Below, in pieces: positions 43,330 to 50,748 of a DNA stretch of 64,000 bases. A program made the position numbers and the translations under genes. This DNA comes from Tabrizicola oligotrophica. Its GTDB lineage: Bacteria > Pseudomonadota > Alphaproteobacteria > Rhodobacterales > Rhodobacteraceae. The stretch is from NCBI RefSeq assembly GCF_011008935.1, contig NZ_JAAIVJ010000002.1, positions 186,001-250,000 of the forward strand. Direction: 5' to 3'. The stretch's first letter is position 1. Every line of letters starts with the position of its first letter. Below the pieces are notes generated by a model. That model saw only the letters and a program-made list of their open reading frames with translations. It made no database searches and was not told where the DNA came from.

Positions 43330-43385
43330 GGTATCCTTCCAGATAAACGCCCCTCGGTGGGGAGGGGTTTCCCGCCACCTTGGCT
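43330..43385 (-). promoter_or_regulatory. serC leader RNA element
   Basis: On the minus strand a hairpin CCCCTC / GAGGGG (43367-43362 and 43355-43350) is followed by CGTTTATCTGGAAGGATACC and the serC ATG. This resembles the serC motif, a structured RNA found before serC-serA in alphaproteobacteria (Rfam serC, matched from memory). The region holds the GGAAGGA ribosome-binding site, so control of translation is likely. The ligand or effector is unknown. Confidence 0.6.
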
Positions 43386-43481
43386 ATCGGGGCTTTCGGG
43401 GTGGCACAAGCGGAAAAATCGCGCTAAAGCGCCGCATCACCCGACAAAAGCGACGCAACTCTCCACTATCGGAAACTTCTG

Positions 43482-44357
43482 ATGTTCGTAGCCACGCTGC
43501 TGACCAACCCCGAAACCCCGAAGCTGGACCGCGTGGCGGTCGAGTCGCTGCGCAACGCCTGGGGCGGCGGCGACGCTGTCTGGCTGGACCCAGGGGTCGC
43601 GGCAGAATTCGCGCTGGAGGCTGTTCCGGCGAACCTCTGGCAGGTCTGGGACGGCTTTCAGGCGATGGGAATCGATCTGGCGGTGCAGGCGGCAGAGGGG
43701 CGGAAAAAGCGCCTGCTGATCGCCGACATGGACAGCACGATGATCCGGCAGGAATGCATCGACGAGCTGGCCGATGAGGCCGGCGTGGGCGATTATGTCG
43801 CCTCGATCACCGCCCGGGCCATGAATGGCGAGCTGGATTTCGAAGCGGCGCTGCGCGAGCGGGTGGGGCTGCTGAAGGGGCTGGAGGAGGCGGTGATTGC
43901 CCACGTCATCAAGGGCCGGATCACGCTGATGCCAGGGGGCCGGGCACTGGTGGCGACGATGCGGGCAAACGGGGCCTATGCGGCACTGGTCTCGGGCGGG
44001 TTCACGGCGTTCACCGGGGCGATTGCCGGGGTCTTGGGCTTTGACGAGAACCGCGCCAATACGCTTTTGGTCGAGGGTGGCAAGCTGACCGGGCAGGTGG
44101 CCGAGCCGATCCTTGGCAAGGCGGCCAAGGTGCAGGCGCTGGAGGAGATTTCGGCGCGGCTGGGGTTCACACCCGCGCAGGCGATTGCGGTGGGTGACGG
44201 GGCGAATGACCTTGGCATGCTGGGGCTGGCCGGCACTGGCGTTGCCCTGCACGCCAAGCCTTCGGTGCAGGCAGAAACCAGTGTGCGGGTGAACCACGGC
44301 GATCTGACGGCGCTTCTCTACCTGCAAGGCTACAGCCGCGACGAGTTTTCCGAATGA
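43482..44357 (+). CDS. serB: Phosphoserine phosphatase
   Basis: This 291-residue HAD phosphatase completes serine synthesis. The catalytic motif is ADMDSTMIRQECIDELAD near residue 83 (nucleophile Asp in DMDST). GGRALVATMRANGAYAALVSGGF and the final GDGANDLGMLGLAG follow. A roughly 75-residue N-terminal domain precedes the catalytic part, as in E. coli SerB. It is divergent from serC across 152 bases, and its stop overlaps the acetyltransferase start (ATGA). Confidence 0.94.
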   Translation: MFVATLLTNPETPKLDRVAVESLRNAWGGGDAVWLDPGVAAEFALEAVPANLWQVWDGFQAMGIDLAVQAAEGRKKRLLIADMDSTMIRQECIDELADEAGVGDYVASITARAMNGELDFEAALRERVGLLKGLEEAVIAHVIKGRITLMPGGRALVATMRANGAYAALVSGGFTAFTGAIAGVLGFDENRANTLLVEGGKLTGQVAEPILGKAAKVQALEEISARLGFTPAQAIAVGDGANDLGMLGLAGTGVALHAKPSVQAETSVRVNHGDLTALLYLQGYSRDEFSE

Positions 44358-44821
44358 TCGTTCGACATGCCGCTCCGGACGATGCAGAGGCCATGTCCGG
44401 GCTGCTGAACCGGATCATCGCCATCGGCGGCACCACTGCGCATCAGGTGCCGAAATCGGCGTTGCAGGTCCGGCAGGACTACATCGACGGGCCGGACTGC
44501 GTTACCTCGGTTGTGGCCGCAGAGGCGGGAAAAATCCTTGGGTGGCAAGCCGTTGGCTGGTGGCAGGGCGACGCCCACATCGGCACCTTCGTCGAGCCGG
44601 GTATTCAGGCCAGGGGCATCGGGGCCGCGCTCTTCGCGCAGACCCTGATCGCGGCGCGGCGAGCGGGGCTGAGGACGCTGCACGCCTCGATCCGCCACGA
44701 CAATGTGCCGGGACTGGCCTATTACGCCCGCATCGGGTTCAGGGATCACGCGACGGACCCCGGCTTTGCGCTGAAGGACGGCACCACGGTAGGCCGGGTT
44801 CACCGGCGCCTTGACCTTTGA
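44354..44821 (+). CDS. GNAT-family N-acetyltransferase
   Basis: This 155-residue acetyltransferase has the acetyl-CoA loop in GTFVEPGIQARGIGAALFAQTL (Q/RxxGxG/A) near residue 80 and a C-terminal NVPGLAYYARIGF. It is coupled to serB by ATGA overlap. The acceptor is unknown. Similarity to phosphinothricin-type acetyltransferases is possible, but the family is too diverse for a substrate call. Confidence 0.83.
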   Translation: MIVRHAAPDDAEAMSGLLNRIIAIGGTTAHQVPKSALQVRQDYIDGPDCVTSVVAAEAGKILGWQAVGWWQGDAHIGTFVEPGIQARGIGAALFAQTLIAARRAGLRTLHASIRHDNVPGLAYYARIGFRDHATDPGFALKDGTTVGRVHRRLDL

Positions 44822-44830
44822 TCCAAGGCT

Positions 44831-45589
44831 TCAGGCCTGATCAGACTGCGGCAGCCCGTCGGTGATCTGGTCGTAATCGCTCTTGTCGGCCACGAAGATG
44901 TGACGGACAAGCTGGCCGCCGGTCGGGTTGTCGATGGCCCCGGCCTCGATCGAGAAGCTGCCGTCAGCGGCACGAAAATAGAGGCTGGAGGCGCAGGTCG
45001 GGCAAAAGCCGCGGGTGCCGCCGCCGGGGCCGACATGTTCCGCCACGTTGCGGGCTTGCCAATTCACCGCCGCTTCCTCGGCGTCAAAGCTGGCGGCGTA
45101 ATGCCCCGAGGTCTTGCGGCACTGGCTGCAATGGCAGGCCGTAACCGCGCCCATCGGGCCGGGCAGGGTAAAGCGGTTGGCGCCACAGAGGCAGCCTCCC
45201 TGCAAGCGATCTGCCTTTGACGGCGCCGGCGGCGGGCCACCCGCGGGGTCATAGTAATCGCCCGCGTCCTCGTTGAACCAGCTTTCACCAATGGCCAGGC
45301 CGGTCGGCCCGTCAAACGCCCCGGCGGCGATGGAGATGCGGTCCTCGCCCGCCGGTTCCCAGAACAGGAACGCCCCGCAAGTGCCACAGAACCCGCGCCG
45401 GGCCTGCGGCGAGGCATTGAACCAGCGCAGACCTTGCGACCGGATCAGCCGGAAATCCTTGTGCCAGGCAAAGGTGGCGGCCCAGAAATGGCCCGACTGT
45501 TTGCGGCATTGCGAGCAATGGCAGGCGATGATGTGACGGTCCGGGGTGGCCTCGAACACGACCTGACCGCAAAGGCAGGAACCGCGCAT
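44831..45589 (-). CDS. Tandem GFA-domain zinc protein
   Basis: This 252-residue protein consists of two consecutive glutathione-dependent-formaldehyde-activating (GFA/Mss4-like) domains, about 1-110 and 130-245. Each has the zinc cysteines: GSCLCGQV, ACHCSQCRKQSGH, GFCGTCG in the first; GGCLCGAN, ACHCSQCRKTSGH, GFCPTCA in the second. Most GFA proteins have one domain, so this looks like an internal duplication or fusion. The start overlaps the stop of the methionine sulfoxide reductase gene. Thiol or aldehyde chemistry is suggested by family and context only. Confidence 0.88.
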   Translation of the reverse strand: MRGSCLCGQVVFEATPDRHIIACHCSQCRKQSGHFWAATFAWHKDFRLIRSQGLRWFNASPQARRGFCGTCGAFLFWEPAGEDRISIAAGAFDGPTGLAIGESWFNEDAGDYYDPAGGPPPAPSKADRLQGGCLCGANRFTLPGPMGAVTACHCSQCRKTSGHYAASFDAEEAAVNWQARNVAEHVGPGGGTRGFCPTCASSLYFRAADGSFSIEAGAIDNPTGGQLVRHIFVADKSDYDQITDGLPQSDQA

Positions 45590-46041
45590 CAGCTGGCCTT
45601 CTCAAAGATTTCTGCCAGAAGCGGCACCAGCCATGCTTCATCGGCCTTGGTGAACGCGGCTGGGGTGTTGCTGTCGAGATCCAGAACGCCAAGCAGCTTG
45701 CCCGCACCGTTCCAGACCGGCAGGACCAGCTCGGATTTCGTGGTCGACGAACAGGCGATGTGGTCGGCAAAGGCCTCGACATCGGGCACATTCTGCACCT
45801 GACCCGTGCGCGCCGCCGCGCCGCAAACCCCGCGGGAAAACGGGATGACCAGACAGCCATGCCCGCCCTGATACGGGCCGATCTTCAATAACTCCGGCCC
45901 GACGACGCGGTAGAACCCGGTCCAGTCCGACAGCGGGTGGCCGTGGTGGATCTCGCAGACCACTGTGGCCATCAGCGCCACCGTGTCGGTTTCGCCATGG
46001 CAGAGCGCGCGGATGCTGGCAGTGATTTCCGTGTAGTCCAT
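45589..46041 (-). CDS. msrC: Free methionine-(R)-sulfoxide reductase, GAF domain
   Basis: This 150-residue GAF-fold enzyme reduces free Met-R-sulfoxide. The redox cysteines are in HGCLVIPFSRGVCGAAA and HIACSSTTKSELVLPV, matching the three-Cys arrangement of E. coli YebR/MsrC; SDWTGFYRV lies in the first half. The start MDYTEITAS is one base after the gamma-glutamyltransferase-like gene's stop. The GFA gene overlaps its own stop. The three genes form a sulfur/oxidative-stress-flavoured operon. Confidence 0.9.
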   Translation of the reverse strand: MDYTEITASIRALCHGETDTVALMATVVCEIHHGHPLSDWTGFYRVVGPELLKIGPYQGGHGCLVIPFSRGVCGAAARTGQVQNVPDVEAFADHIACSSTTKSELVLPVWNGAGKLLGVLDLDSNTPAAFTKADEAWLVPLLAEIFEKAS

Positions 46042-46042
46042 T

Positions 46043-47614
46043 TCAATACCCCAAAGCACAGCCGTCCTTGCGCGGGTCCGAGGCGCCGATCAGCACCCCG
46101 TCCTGCCCGATCACAATGGCCTGCGCCCCGCCGATCGGTTCATGCGCAACCGACACCTCGTGTCCCATTGCCGCCAGTTCGGCCCGGACTTTTCCGGAAT
46201 AGCCGCGCTCGATCTGCAAGCCGTCGCTGCCCGAGAAGCAGCGCGGCGCGTCGATCGCTGCCTGCGGGTCCAGCCCGTAGTCCAGCAGGTTGGTGACAAA
46301 GCGCGCATGGCCGCAGGGTTGATAGGCGCCGCCCATCACGCCGAAGGGCATGGTGACACGGCCGCCCTGTTTCAGCATGCCGGGGATGATGGTGTGCATC
46401 GGCCGTTTGCCCGGGCCGGCCTCGTTCGGGTGGCCGCGCTCCAGCGTGAAGCCCGCGCCGCGGTTCTGGAAGTTGATGCCGAACCGGGTCGAAGCAAGAC
46501 CCGATCCGAAGCCCCAGAAGATCGAATAGATCAGGCTGACCGCCATCCGGTCGCGGTCGACGACGGTGATATAGATCGTGTCCTTGTGCACCGCCTCGGT
46601 CAACGGCTTGGCCGCGGCCATGGCGCGTTTCGGGTCGATCAGCGCGGCCAGCCTTGCCGCGGTTTCAGGGGCCAGCATGTGATCCAGCCGGGTGGTGGGA
46701 TCGGCAATGAAGCGGTTGCGGGCATCATAGGCCAGCTTTGCCGCCTCGGCCTCGATATGGGCGCGCTGGGTACCAAAGGGCTCCAGCGCCGCAAGGTCGA
46801 AATGGGACAGGATGTTCAGCATCAGGATCGCAGTCGCGCCCTGTCCGTTTGGCGGGTGTTCGTAAAGATCCGTGCCCTTGTAGGGGCCGCAGATCGGCGC
46901 GGTGTAGTCGCAACGCACACCCGCGAAATCGTCCAGCGTATGGCTGCCCCCCAGCGCGCGCAGCGAGGCGACCATGTCTTCGGCCACCTCGCCTTCGTAA
47001 AAGCCCTTGCGGCCCTCGGCGGCCATGTGGCGCAGCACCTGTGCCTGACCGGGCGCGCGGAAGATCTGGCCCAGAGTCGGGGCCGTACCGCCGATCAGGT
47101 AATGGTCGCGCGCGGCGCCTTGCAAGGCGGCGGCATCATCGGCCCAGTCAAAGGCCACGCGGGGGGCGACCGGGATGCCGTCGTCGGCATAGCGGATGGC
47201 GGGGGCAAGCACGCGATCAAGTCCCAGCTTGCCGTGATCCTCGGACAGACGGCAAAAGGCATCCATGGCGCCGGGCAGGGTCACGGGCTCGATGCCGCGC
47301 AGGGGAACGCTTTCGTGGCCCTTGGCGCGCATCGCCTCGGCGTCATAGCCTGCCGGAGACCGCCCCGAGCCGTTCAGCGCAAGGATATCCTCTGTCCCGG
47401 CGGGTTTCAGCAGCACGAAGCAGTCGCCGCCGATGCCGCACATCTGGGGCTCGGCAATGCCGAGGACAAAGGCACCGGCCAAGGCGGCGTCGACCGCATT
47501 TCCGCCGGCCTGCAGAATGTCGATCGCGACTTTGGCGGCCAGCGGGTGCGACGTTGCGCAGACGCCATTGGCCGCATAGATCGCCGAGCGGCCCGGCAGA
47601 TGAAGATCACGCAT
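46043..47614 (-). CDS. Gamma-glutamyltransferase-family Ntn hydrolase
   Basis: This 523-residue protein has the GGT fold: AAKVAIDILQAGGNAVDAALA, IGGDCFVLL, NGSGRSP, and the likely nucleophilic Thr in HKDTIYITVVDRDRMAVS, in the place of Thr391 of E. coli GGT. MPFGVMGGAYQPCGHARF comes later. There is no signal peptide, so it is probably cytoplasmic, unlike classical GGT. Substrate may be a gamma-glutamyl compound or a related amide. TTCGGAGGGTTTCTTC before the ATG at 47614 decides the start. First gene of the operon with msrC and the GFA gene. Confidence 0.87.
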   Translation of the reverse strand: MRDLHLPGRSAIYAANGVCATSHPLAAKVAIDILQAGGNAVDAALAGAFVLGIAEPQMCGIGGDCFVLLKPAGTEDILALNGSGRSPAGYDAEAMRAKGHESVPLRGIEPVTLPGAMDAFCRLSEDHGKLGLDRVLAPAIRYADDGIPVAPRVAFDWADDAAALQGAARDHYLIGGTAPTLGQIFRAPGQAQVLRHMAAEGRKGFYEGEVAEDMVASLRALGGSHTLDDFAGVRCDYTAPICGPYKGTDLYEHPPNGQGATAILMLNILSHFDLAALEPFGTQRAHIEAEAAKLAYDARNRFIADPTTRLDHMLAPETAARLAALIDPKRAMAAAKPLTEAVHKDTIYITVVDRDRMAVSLIYSIFWGFGSGLASTRFGINFQNRGAGFTLERGHPNEAGPGKRPMHTIIPGMLKQGGRVTMPFGVMGGAYQPCGHARFVTNLLDYGLDPQAAIDAPRCFSGSDGLQIERGYSGKVRAELAAMGHEVSVAHEPIGGAQAIVIGQDGVLIGASDPRKDGCALGY

Positions 47615-47652
47615 GAAGAAACCCTCCGAAGGCAATCAGCCTAGGAGGGCGC

Positions 47653-47796
47653 ATGGCATTTGCCAAGGCCGGGGCAGGCCTTTCCGAATGTCAGTGCCCC
47701 GACGCGGTGAACTGGGTGGGGGCTTTGATCCACCGCGCCGGGGGAAGCTTTATGCAGCTACAGGGACAATGTGCTCTTTCGGTCTGGCCGTTTTAG
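47653..47796 (+). CDS. Possible 47-residue ORF with strong ribosome-binding site
   Basis: MAFAKAGAGLSECQCPDAVN to VWPF is preceded by CTAGGAGGGCGC, an almost ideal SD five bases before the ATG. The 215-base gap between the GGT-like gene and the anti-sigma gene has no other coding candidate. Codon use is mixed and there is no recognisable domain. The call rests on the SD alone and may be false. Confidence 0.22.
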   Translation: MAFAKAGAGLSECQCPDAVNWVGALIHRAGGSFMQLQGQCALSVWPF

Positions 47797-47850
47797 GGGG
47801 AAATTGTGGCTATTCCGCGTCAATTCAGTTGCCATTTAAACAATGTCGCC

Positions 47851-48393
47851 TCAGGACTTGGACTGTTCATAAGGCAACAGGAATGACAGCCGATTGGCCC
47901 CGCCTTCGCGACGATATTGCAGGTCCTCGACAGTGTTTCGAATCAAGAACCAGCCGAACCCGCCCTCGGGTAGATCGGCGATGGCGCCCAGAGGCTGAAA
48001 TGCGCCATCGGGCAAGCTCAGGCCCGGCATGGGGGCGCCATGATCGCGGATCTGGCAGGCCAGCCCGCCGACCTGCCGCCTGACCCGGATCTCGATGTTT
48101 CCGGCCGACGCGGCGTAGGCATGTTCGACGATGTTGTTCAGAACCTCGGCCAGCACGATTTCCGCGTCGCTGCGCAAACCCGGGCTCAGTCCGGCAAAAG
48201 GCGGGCCTTGCAGCAGGTGGAGCAGGGCGCGCCGCACGGCCTCGGTGTTTCCGGCAACGATCAGCTTTGTCCAGGAGGCATCCATCGCTTTGTCCGGTTC
48301 GGCACCTGTCGGCCCCGGGTTCGAGGCCCCGCCGGAAGGGCCCGCTTGAGGCGGCCCGGCGCGATGACCGTCTGAGGGCAGATCACCCCGCAT
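47851..48393 (-). CDS. RsbW-like anti-sigma factor / serine kinase (GHKL ATPase)
   Basis: This protein of about 180 residues has a GHKL ATP-binding domain: VLAEVLNNIVEHAY (N box), QIRDHGAPMPG (G1 box) and GGFGWFLIRNTVEDLQYRRE (G2 region). It follows a STAS-domain gene with overlap. That is the RsbV-RsbW type pair of partner-switching systems, where W binds a sigma factor or other target unless V is unphosphorylated. The start is uncertain: ATG 48393 overlaps the STAS stop, and ATG 48285 (MDASWTKLIVAG) would remove a Pro/Gly-rich leader. Confidence 0.83.
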   Translation of the reverse strand: MRGDLPSDGHRAGPPQAGPSGGASNPGPTGAEPDKAMDASWTKLIVAGNTEAVRRALLHLLQGPPFAGLSPGLRSDAEIVLAEVLNNIVEHAYAASAGNIEIRVRRQVGGLACQIRDHGAPMPGLSLPDGAFQPLGAIADLPEGGFGWFLIRNTVEDLQYRREGGANRLSFLLPYEQSKS

Positions 48394-48721
48394 GCCGCAA
48401 GCCGTCCGGCATTGCCTCATGGATCAGGAAGATGCTGTCCATCCGCGTCAGGCGAAAGACCTTCTGCACAGTCGGGGTCAGGCCCGAAAGCTCCAGCTTG
48501 CGGTCGGGGGCAAGGGCCTTCAGGACGGCGACGACCGCGCCGAGGCCCGAACTGTCGAGAAAGGCGATGTTCGACATGTCCAGAACCACGCGCCGCGCGG
48601 CGCTGGTCTGGGTCAGGTCGCGCATGCGGTCCTTGAACTGGATCGCGCCGGCGGCATCAATCCTGTCCTGTGTTGCGCGGATGATCAGAATGCCCCCGCT
48701 TTCCTTTGCCAAAAGCTCCAT
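48383..48721 (-). CDS. STAS-domain anti-sigma factor antagonist
   Basis: This 112-residue SpoIIAA/RsbV-like protein has VVLDMSNIAFLDSSGLGAVVAVL with the phosphorylatable Ser (second Ser of DSSG, near residue 58). It would sequester the adjacent RsbW-like kinase when unphosphorylated. No RsbU-type phosphatase or sigma factor gene is in the window, so the upstream input and the target are elsewhere. First gene of the two-gene unit. Confidence 0.9.
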   Translation of the reverse strand: MELLAKESGGILIIRATQDRIDAAGAIQFKDRMRDLTQTSAARRVVLDMSNIAFLDSSGLGAVVAVLKALAPDRKLELSGLTPTVQKVFRLTRMDSIFLIHEAMPDGLRHAG

Positions 48722-48801
48722 CCCATATGCCCTTTCGTGCCGGTTGATCCGGTCAGGCTAGGGCGAAGGGGTTACGGAAGTGTAAGCCAGTGCCGCCGAA
48801 A

Positions 48802-49128
48802 TCAGTTCAATTGGAACTGAAGCGGATAGCGGCCATCTTCGAAATCGCCAAAGAGGTCGGGCAGGTCGGGGTGGGTAACGGGCTCGCCGGTTTCATCGGG
48901 AACAAGGTTCTGTTCCGAAACATAGGCGACGTAATAGCTTTGGTCGTTCTCGGCCAGCAGGTGATAGAAGGGCTGGTCCTTGTCCGGGCGGGCATCCTCG
49001 GGGATGGCGTCATACCAGGCGTCGGTGTTGGAAAACATCGCGTCGACATCGAAGACAACGCCACGGAACGGATGCTTCCGGTGACGCAGGACCTGCCCGA
49101 TATGGTATTTGGCGTCGGTCTTCAACAT
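48802..49128 (-). CDS. hspQ: Heat shock protein HspQ
   Basis: This 108-residue protein of the HspQ/YccV hemimethylated-DNA-binding fold enhances Lon protease selectivity in E. coli. Marks are KYHIGQVLRHRKHPFRGVVFDVD near the start, QPFYHLLAENDQSYYVAYVSEQNL and HPDLPDLFGDFEDGRY. The start MLKTDAKYHIG follows GGAAGGAGAG. The frame is open far upstream but is not homologous there. It stands alone; a 231-base gap separates it from the divergent lipoprotein gene. Confidence 0.92.
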   Translation of the reverse strand: MLKTDAKYHIGQVLRHRKHPFRGVVFDVDAMFSNTDAWYDAIPEDARPDKDQPFYHLLAENDQSYYVAYVSEQNLVPDETGEPVTHPDLPDLFGDFEDGRYPLQFQLN

Positions 49129-49359
49129 GGGCGTGCGCTCTCCTTCCTTGGTTAGTAATCCCTCAAGGCCGGTCTTGTCCATGATGTCGCAACGCCGCGA
49201 GGGAAACAGTCTGTGCTGATTCGTGCCGGAATTGTGGCAGAACCTGGTCGAAACATGGGCAAATCCTGACGGAAATCTGATCCGATTGGCGATGACAGGG
49301 CATTTCCCTTGCCGGGTTTTTCGCCTATCCTTGCGGCAAAACAAGAACGTGAGGGGCAA

Positions 49360-49941
49360 ATGAGCAGAACTCTCCGTGCGGCGATCCTCGTGCTGCTGGT
49401 CGCCTCCTGTGGCGGGGGCAGCAATTCCAGGGCGCCGCGCAATCTGGATGACGCCTGCGCCATTCTGGCGCAGCGGCCAACCTATTGGAAGGCCATGCAA
49501 AAGGCCGAAAGCAAATGGGGCGTGCCGGTTTCGGTCCAGATGGCGGCGATCTATCAGGAATCGAAATTCATCGGCAATGCCCGCACCCCGCACCGCTTTG
49601 CGCTGGGCATCATTCCGATGGGGCGGCAATCCTCGGCCTATGGCTACAGCCAGGCGCTGGACGGCACCTGGGAGGAATATCAGGACGAGGAGGCCGGCCG
49701 GCGCGCGCGGCGCGACCGGATCGAGGATGCGACCGATTTCATGGGTTGGTACATGCACAATTCGACCGAGCGGCTCGGGATTTCCAAGTTCGACGCCGAG
49801 GCGCAGTATCTGGCCTATCACGAAGGCCGCACCGGCTATGCCAGTCAGAGCTATCTCGACAAGCCCTGGCTGGTGGAGGTCGCCGCCGCCGTGGGTGCGC
49901 GGGCGGTGCTGTATGAAAGCCAGCTGGCCTACTGCCGCTGA
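49360..49941 (+). CDS. Lysozyme-like (SLT-fold) lipoprotein
   Basis: This 193-residue protein has a lipoprotein signal (ILVLLVASC, lipobox V-A-S-C near residue 17). The lysozyme-like domain follows: WGVPVSVQMAAIYQESKFIGNA with the catalytic Glu in YQES, AYGYSQALDGTWEEY, and YHEGRTGY. It is probably an outer- or inner-membrane-anchored muramidase or lytic transglycosylase relative. The start at 49360 (GAGGGGCAA upstream) gives a clean signal. It converges with lolA, three bases apart. Confidence 0.84.
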   Translation: MSRTLRAAILVLLVASCGGGSNSRAPRNLDDACAILAQRPTYWKAMQKAESKWGVPVSVQMAAIYQESKFIGNARTPHRFALGIIPMGRQSSAYGYSQALDGTWEEYQDEEAGRRARRDRIEDATDFMGWYMHNSTERLGISKFDAEAQYLAYHEGRTGYASQSYLDKPWLVEVAAAVGARAVLYESQLAYCR

Positions 49942-49944
49942 GGC

Positions 49945-50553
49945 TCAGTTCCTGATCTTCCGGCGGCTCTTCTCTTCGACGATGTTGAAGAGCGAGGCCT
50001 TCAGGTCTGCGACCGCCTGAAGTTCCCCCAGAATGACGGTGGTCTGCTGGCCAAGGTCGTCGGTAATGACCCATTGCCGCAGCGTCACCGGGTTGGCGGT
50101 GAACACCAGTTCGATCGTGCCATACTCCGGGTGTTCGGGGTCTTGTGCCACGACGCGGGTGGTGCTTTCCACCTCGTTGTGGCCGACCACCATCCGGGCG
50201 CGAGCAAGGTCGATCTGCGGGGCGAGGATCAGATTCAGCGGCGTACGTTTCAGCGGGTATTCCTCGGCCGGCTGGTTCGACTTGCCGTCAAAGATCGCCA
50301 CGGTTTCCGCCGAAGCCAGCACAAGGCTTTTGTCCGGCGGGGCGTATTCGAACCGCACCCGGCCGGGGCGCTTGATGAAGATCTTGCCCAGCGAGACCGA
50401 GCCGTCCGCGTTCACCTGCGTGAAGTCCGATTGCACCGTCTCCAGCTTGTTGAGATAGGCCGACAGGTCTGCAAGCGCGATCTTGTCCGCGAAGGCGGGG
50501 GCGGAAAAGGCCAGAACGGCAAGCGGGGCGAGGAGGGCGCGGAGCGGTTTCAT
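49945..50553 (-). CDS. lolA: Outer-membrane lipoprotein carrier protein
   Basis: This 202-residue periplasmic chaperone ferries lipoproteins from LolCDE to LolB or the outer membrane. The signal peptide is MKPLRALLAPLAVLAFSAPAFA. Core motifs are LETVQSDFTQVNADGSVSLGK, IKRPGRVRFEYAPPDKSLVL and ELVFTANPVTLRQWVITDDLGQQT. The frame is open 38 codons further upstream, but the signal peptide fixes the start at 50553. It lies downstream of ftsK, the usual order in alphaproteobacteria. Confidence 0.93.
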   Translation of the reverse strand: MKPLRALLAPLAVLAFSAPAFADKIALADLSAYLNKLETVQSDFTQVNADGSVSLGKIFIKRPGRVRFEYAPPDKSLVLASAETVAIFDGKSNQPAEEYPLKRTPLNLILAPQIDLARARMVVGHNEVESTTRVVAQDPEHPEYGTIELVFTANPVTLRQWVITDDLGQQTTVILGELQAVADLKASLFNIVEEKSRRKIRN

Positions 50554-50708
50554 GGGGGTTATATAGGCCATCCCGTGTCCTGCCGCACCCCCCGGTGCAT
50601 CAACTGGCGGAGAGGTGCCGAGAGGGGTTTTGTGAGGGGAGATGCGGGAGAGAGCCGGGGTGAGCACCGACCTGCGAGGGGCGCAGTGAAAGCTCGGCCT
50701 CCGGTGGG

Positions 50709-50734
50709 GCAGGTGGGGTAGAGCCCCACCCTGC
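50709..50734 (-). terminator. GC-rich hairpin just downstream of ftsK
   Basis: GCAGG-TGGGG (50709-50718) pairs with CCCCA-CCTGC (50724-50728, 50730-50734) with one bulged C and loop TAGAG. It lies 15 bases after the ftsK stop. There is no U-run on the minus strand, so it may stabilise the transcript end or weaken read-through into lolA rather than terminate. Confidence 0.35.
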
Positions 50735-50748
50735 GGGTCTTGGTGGTC

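Noticed and set aside
49129-49359. Heat-shock type promoter or small gene between hspQ and the lipoprotein gene
   Set aside because: I could not find a convincing RpoH-like or sigma-70 pair, and no frame has a good start, so nothing is claimed there.
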